7,091 bases of DNA from Rhodospirillales bacterium. GTDB taxonomy: Bacteria > Pseudomonadota > Alphaproteobacteria > Rhodospirillales > JASLLV01. A program made the position numbers and the translations under genes. Shown here piece after piece: positions 5,976-7,091 of the stretch. Every line of letters starts with the position of its first letter. The first letter of the stretch is position 1. The notes under the pieces are model-generated. The model had not been told where the DNA came from, did no database searches, and saw only the letters and a program-made list of their open reading frames with translations. The stretch is taken from contig JASMAE010000287.1 in assembly GCA_030754475.1 (NCBI GenBank), forward strand, positions 1-7,091, given 5' to 3'.

Positions 5976-6245
5976 CCGCCTTCCCCTTCGCAGCGCTCGG
6001 TGGCGCACTATGACAGCCCTTGGCCGCCTTCGCCAAGGGGCGCGCGCGGGTCGTTTCTCAGTTTGAAATTCGGCCGAAACAACGCCCGAAACGTCGGCTA
6101 TTCAGCGGATCATGCCGTGCGTCCAACAGCGGACTCTGGCGCACGGTCCCCAGTATGGCCGCTCCTAACCCGGAGCGGACAATCCAGCGGACCCGACATT
6201 GGTTCGAACCCCGGGCGAACGCCCATCGAAAATCGACTATCCTTG
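5976..6245. other. Intergenic region with short palindromes and repeated AGCGGA, no gene seen
   Basis: These 270 bases hold no ORF I would support. Visible structure: an 8-bp hairpin CCCTTGGC/GCCAAGGG (6017-6024 and 6032-6039, 7-nt loop); four copies of AGCGGA (6104, 6128, 6174, 6186), two of them as CAGCGGAC; a perfect palindrome GGTTCGAACC (6201-6210); and a small GGGC-GAAC-GCCC hairpin (6213-6224). The promoter of the racemase-like gene must be in its left part, but I cannot place it. The right part may be the 3' region of the AT-rich gene or decayed coding DNA. Confidence 0.5.
6017..6039. other. 8-bp stem-loop in the leader of the racemase-like gene
   Basis: CCCTTGGC and GCCAAGGG pair perfectly around a 7-nt loop, 42 nt upstream of ATG 5975. 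It could be a terminator for transcription arriving from the right, or a leader structure. No T-run follows on the minus strand, which weakens the terminator reading. Confidence 0.35.
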
Positions 6246-6662
6246 TTATTCTGGATACCGTTCCTGCGCTTTTAATACTTTTATTACACCTGTTGGTTTG
6301 CCATTCCAACCAATTGTTGTTTTTTTGTCAGTAAAGAATGCAGTCCATTGATAGGTATGAAATCCACCAGGCGGACAAGGACTATCATATTTAAATTTTC
6401 CACTTTCAATTAGAAGATCTTCGTCTAATTCTACCCATCCTCCACCATGTTTATAGGGTGATTGAAAATCTACTAAGTTGAAGTAAACCCATGATGCGCC
6501 ATCTGGTATTGCCGATAATTTAAAAACTGGATTAGATACAACATTGGGCGTACCACTACTGCAGTTAGGAATATCACCCCATTCAAAATTTAATTTAATT
6601 TCTTCGGCATTAGCAGTTGTGATGGAATATAAGCATATGATAATCAGTGCAACGTACTTCAT
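6246..6662 (-). CDS. Secreted small PEBP-like (YbhB-type) protein in AT-rich DNA
   Basis: A 138-residue protein beginning with a clear signal peptide: Lys at position 2, a hydrophobic core (residues 4-14), and an ANA-EE cleavage site after residue 19. About 119 mature residues remain, shorter than standard YbhB/PEBP proteins (about 150-180). Resemblance to the phosphatidylethanolamine-binding/Raf-kinase-inhibitor-like group rests on the loop YDSPCPPGGFHTYQW (94-108), close to the family's Y-x-GPCPP-x-G-HxY, on the preceding FKLSAIPDGASWVYF-type strand, and on the HGGGWVE segment. Cys34 and Cys97 could form a disulphide. ATG 6662 has GAGG 5 nt upstream. About 36% G+C in 6301-6660, against over 60% in the flanking genes, shows recent transfer. 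A ligand or function cannot be stated, and the similarity is by eye, so an uncharacterised secreted family is an equal possibility. Confidence 0.75.
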   Translation of the reverse strand: MKYVALIIICLYSITTANAEEIKLNFEWGDIPNCSSGTPNVVSNPVFKLSAIPDGASWVYFNLVDFQSPYKHGGGWVELDEDLLIESGKFKYDSPCPPGGFHTYQWTAFFTDKKTTIGWNGKPTGVIKVLKAQERYPE

Positions 6663-6670
6663 TTGCGCCT

Positions 6671-6684
6671 CACAATTATTTGTG
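6671..6684. promoter_or_regulatory. Palindrome next to the start of the AT-rich gene, possible operator
   Basis: CACAA-TTAT-TTGTG is a perfect 5-bp-arm inverted repeat with a 4-nt centre, ending just before the GAGG of the small secreted-protein gene. Its position in the 5' leader would suit a repressor site. It sits at the edge of the AT-rich patch, so chance is a fair alternative. Confidence 0.3.
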
Positions 6685-6726
6685 GCTTAGACGCGCCGCC
6701 GGAGTTCCCTGACTCACCTTTGACCA

Positions 6727-7065
6727 TCACCGTGGATCAAGCGTGACGCAGCTTGATGCGTGCCTTTGCCCGGGGGCATAGCCACTCAGTGCCTCTTCAA
6801 GGATCGCAACCGGGTCGGCGGCAACTTGGGCATGACGATCGCGCGGTTTGCGCATCGCCCCGAGAAAGTCTCCCGTGGCTCGTCGCAGGGCGTCGACTTC
6901 GGTCCGCGCATCTTCACCGACATTCCCCAGATGACATCCAACTTCGTGGAAATCGTACCACGGCCCCATCTCCAAGGGAACTCTATCCCCTTTGTAGCCA
7001 TCCGATGACATGATTTTGGTAATCGGCCAGGGTGTGGAAGGCCATTTGGTCGTTTCTCTTGCCAT
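6727..7065 (-). CDS. Unrecognised 112-residue ORF
   Basis: I do not recognise this protein. Support for coding: an ATG at 7065 preceded on the minus strand by GAGAGG with a 9-nt spacer, ordinary composition, and a helix-like acidic and basic middle (EDARTEVDALRRATGDF, about 51-67, then PVAILEEAL, about 84-92). The N-terminal part is rich in Trp and Pro (KWPSTPWPITK). It has no signal peptide, membrane segment or metal-binding cluster. Open frames also exist on the plus strand here (6753-7013 and 6760-7008) and in another minus frame (6786-7073), so the strand choice rests mainly on the ribosome binding site. Its G+C is higher than that of the adjacent AT-rich gene, so it does not belong to that insert. 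Its last residues overlap a 7-bp inverted repeat, so the true 3' end may be altered. Confidence 0.4.
   Translation of the reverse strand: MARETTKWPSTPWPITKIMSSDGYKGDRVPLEMGPWYDFHEVGCHLGNVGEDARTEVDALRRATGDFLGAMRKPRDRHAQVAADPVAILEEALSGYAPGQRHASSCVTLDPR
6736..6757. repeat. Inverted repeat at the 3' end of the last ORF
   Basis: ATCAAGC (6736-6742) and GCTTGAT (6751-6757) are perfect 7-bp arms around 8 nt. It lies inside the end of the 112-residue ORF, 52 nt from the edge of the AT-rich patch. It may be a transcription-end hairpin or the trace of an element end. Confidence 0.3.
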
Positions 7066-7091
7066 CCAGACACACCTCTCGTGTCGTATTC

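Noticed and set aside
6194..6224. Possible tRNA 3' end (GGTTCGAACCCC resembles a T-loop)
   Set aside because: The bases flanking TTCGAAC do not form a 5-bp T-stem, no acceptor stem or CCA fits, and no anticodon arm lies upstream.
6020..6334. Open frames across the 5976-6245 gap (both strands)
   Set aside because: They straddle the abrupt G+C boundary near 6235, lack ribosome sites and show no family features.
1..7091. CRISPR array, toxin-antitoxin pair, phage-defence module or retron
   Set aside because: No regularly spaced repeats, no paired small genes with such signatures, and no nuclease, helicase or reverse transcriptase motifs on either strand.

Overview
The window is high-GC bacterial DNA (about 63-72% G+C in the lines counted), with short intergenic gaps, GTG/TTG starts and Shine-Dalgarno sites. 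Its gene content (family-5 peptide-binding protein, proline-racemase family enzyme, RraA-family aldolase, DMT exporter) fits an alphaproteobacterium, perhaps Rhodospirillales- or Rhizobiales-like. That assignment is inferred from protein style, since the window holds no rRNA or marker gene.

Layout. 1-1211 (+): a 62-residue small ORF joined by an ATGA overlap to a divergent ketoacyl-synthase-III-like protein that keeps the nucleophile Cys but not the usual His and Asn. 1212-1853: a mobile-element graveyard, with the C-terminal end of an IS256-family transposase (+, frameshifted) abutting, tail to tail, the C-terminal end of a tyrosine recombinase (-) whose HxxR box and catalytic Tyr are mutated. 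1854-2768 (+): an intact 10-helix EamA/DMT transporter, separated from the next convergent gene by a perfect 10-bp hairpin. 2841-4078 (-): a family-5 solute-binding protein gene broken three ways (amber codon 3, a one-base frameshift, a missing central block of about 100 residues). 4362-4862 (+): an RraA-family protein with a complete HMG-aldolase/oxaloacetate-decarboxylase signature, transcribed divergently from the broken gene. 4944-5975 (-): a proline racemase / hydroxyproline epimerase / trans-3-hydroxyproline dehydratase family enzyme with Ser and Thr at the two positions that are usually Cys. 5976-6245: no convincing gene. 6246-6662 (-): a secreted PEBP-like small protein in a sharply AT-rich patch (about 36% G+C). 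6727-7065 (-): an unrecognised 112-residue ORF.

Working together. The peptide-binding protein, RraA-type aldolase and racemase-like enzyme look like the remains of a locus for uptake and breakdown of a small amino-acid-derived or peptide substrate such as hydroxyproline, whose import component has decayed here. The ketosynthase-like gene and the DMT transporter have no visible link to it. The IS and integrase remnants, the AT-rich insert and the decayed transporter gene together suggest a genome segment that has repeatedly gained and lost DNA. I see no CRISPR array, tRNA or rRNA, and no clear new multi-gene system. The best leads are the two enzymes with altered catalytic residues and the AT-rich insert.
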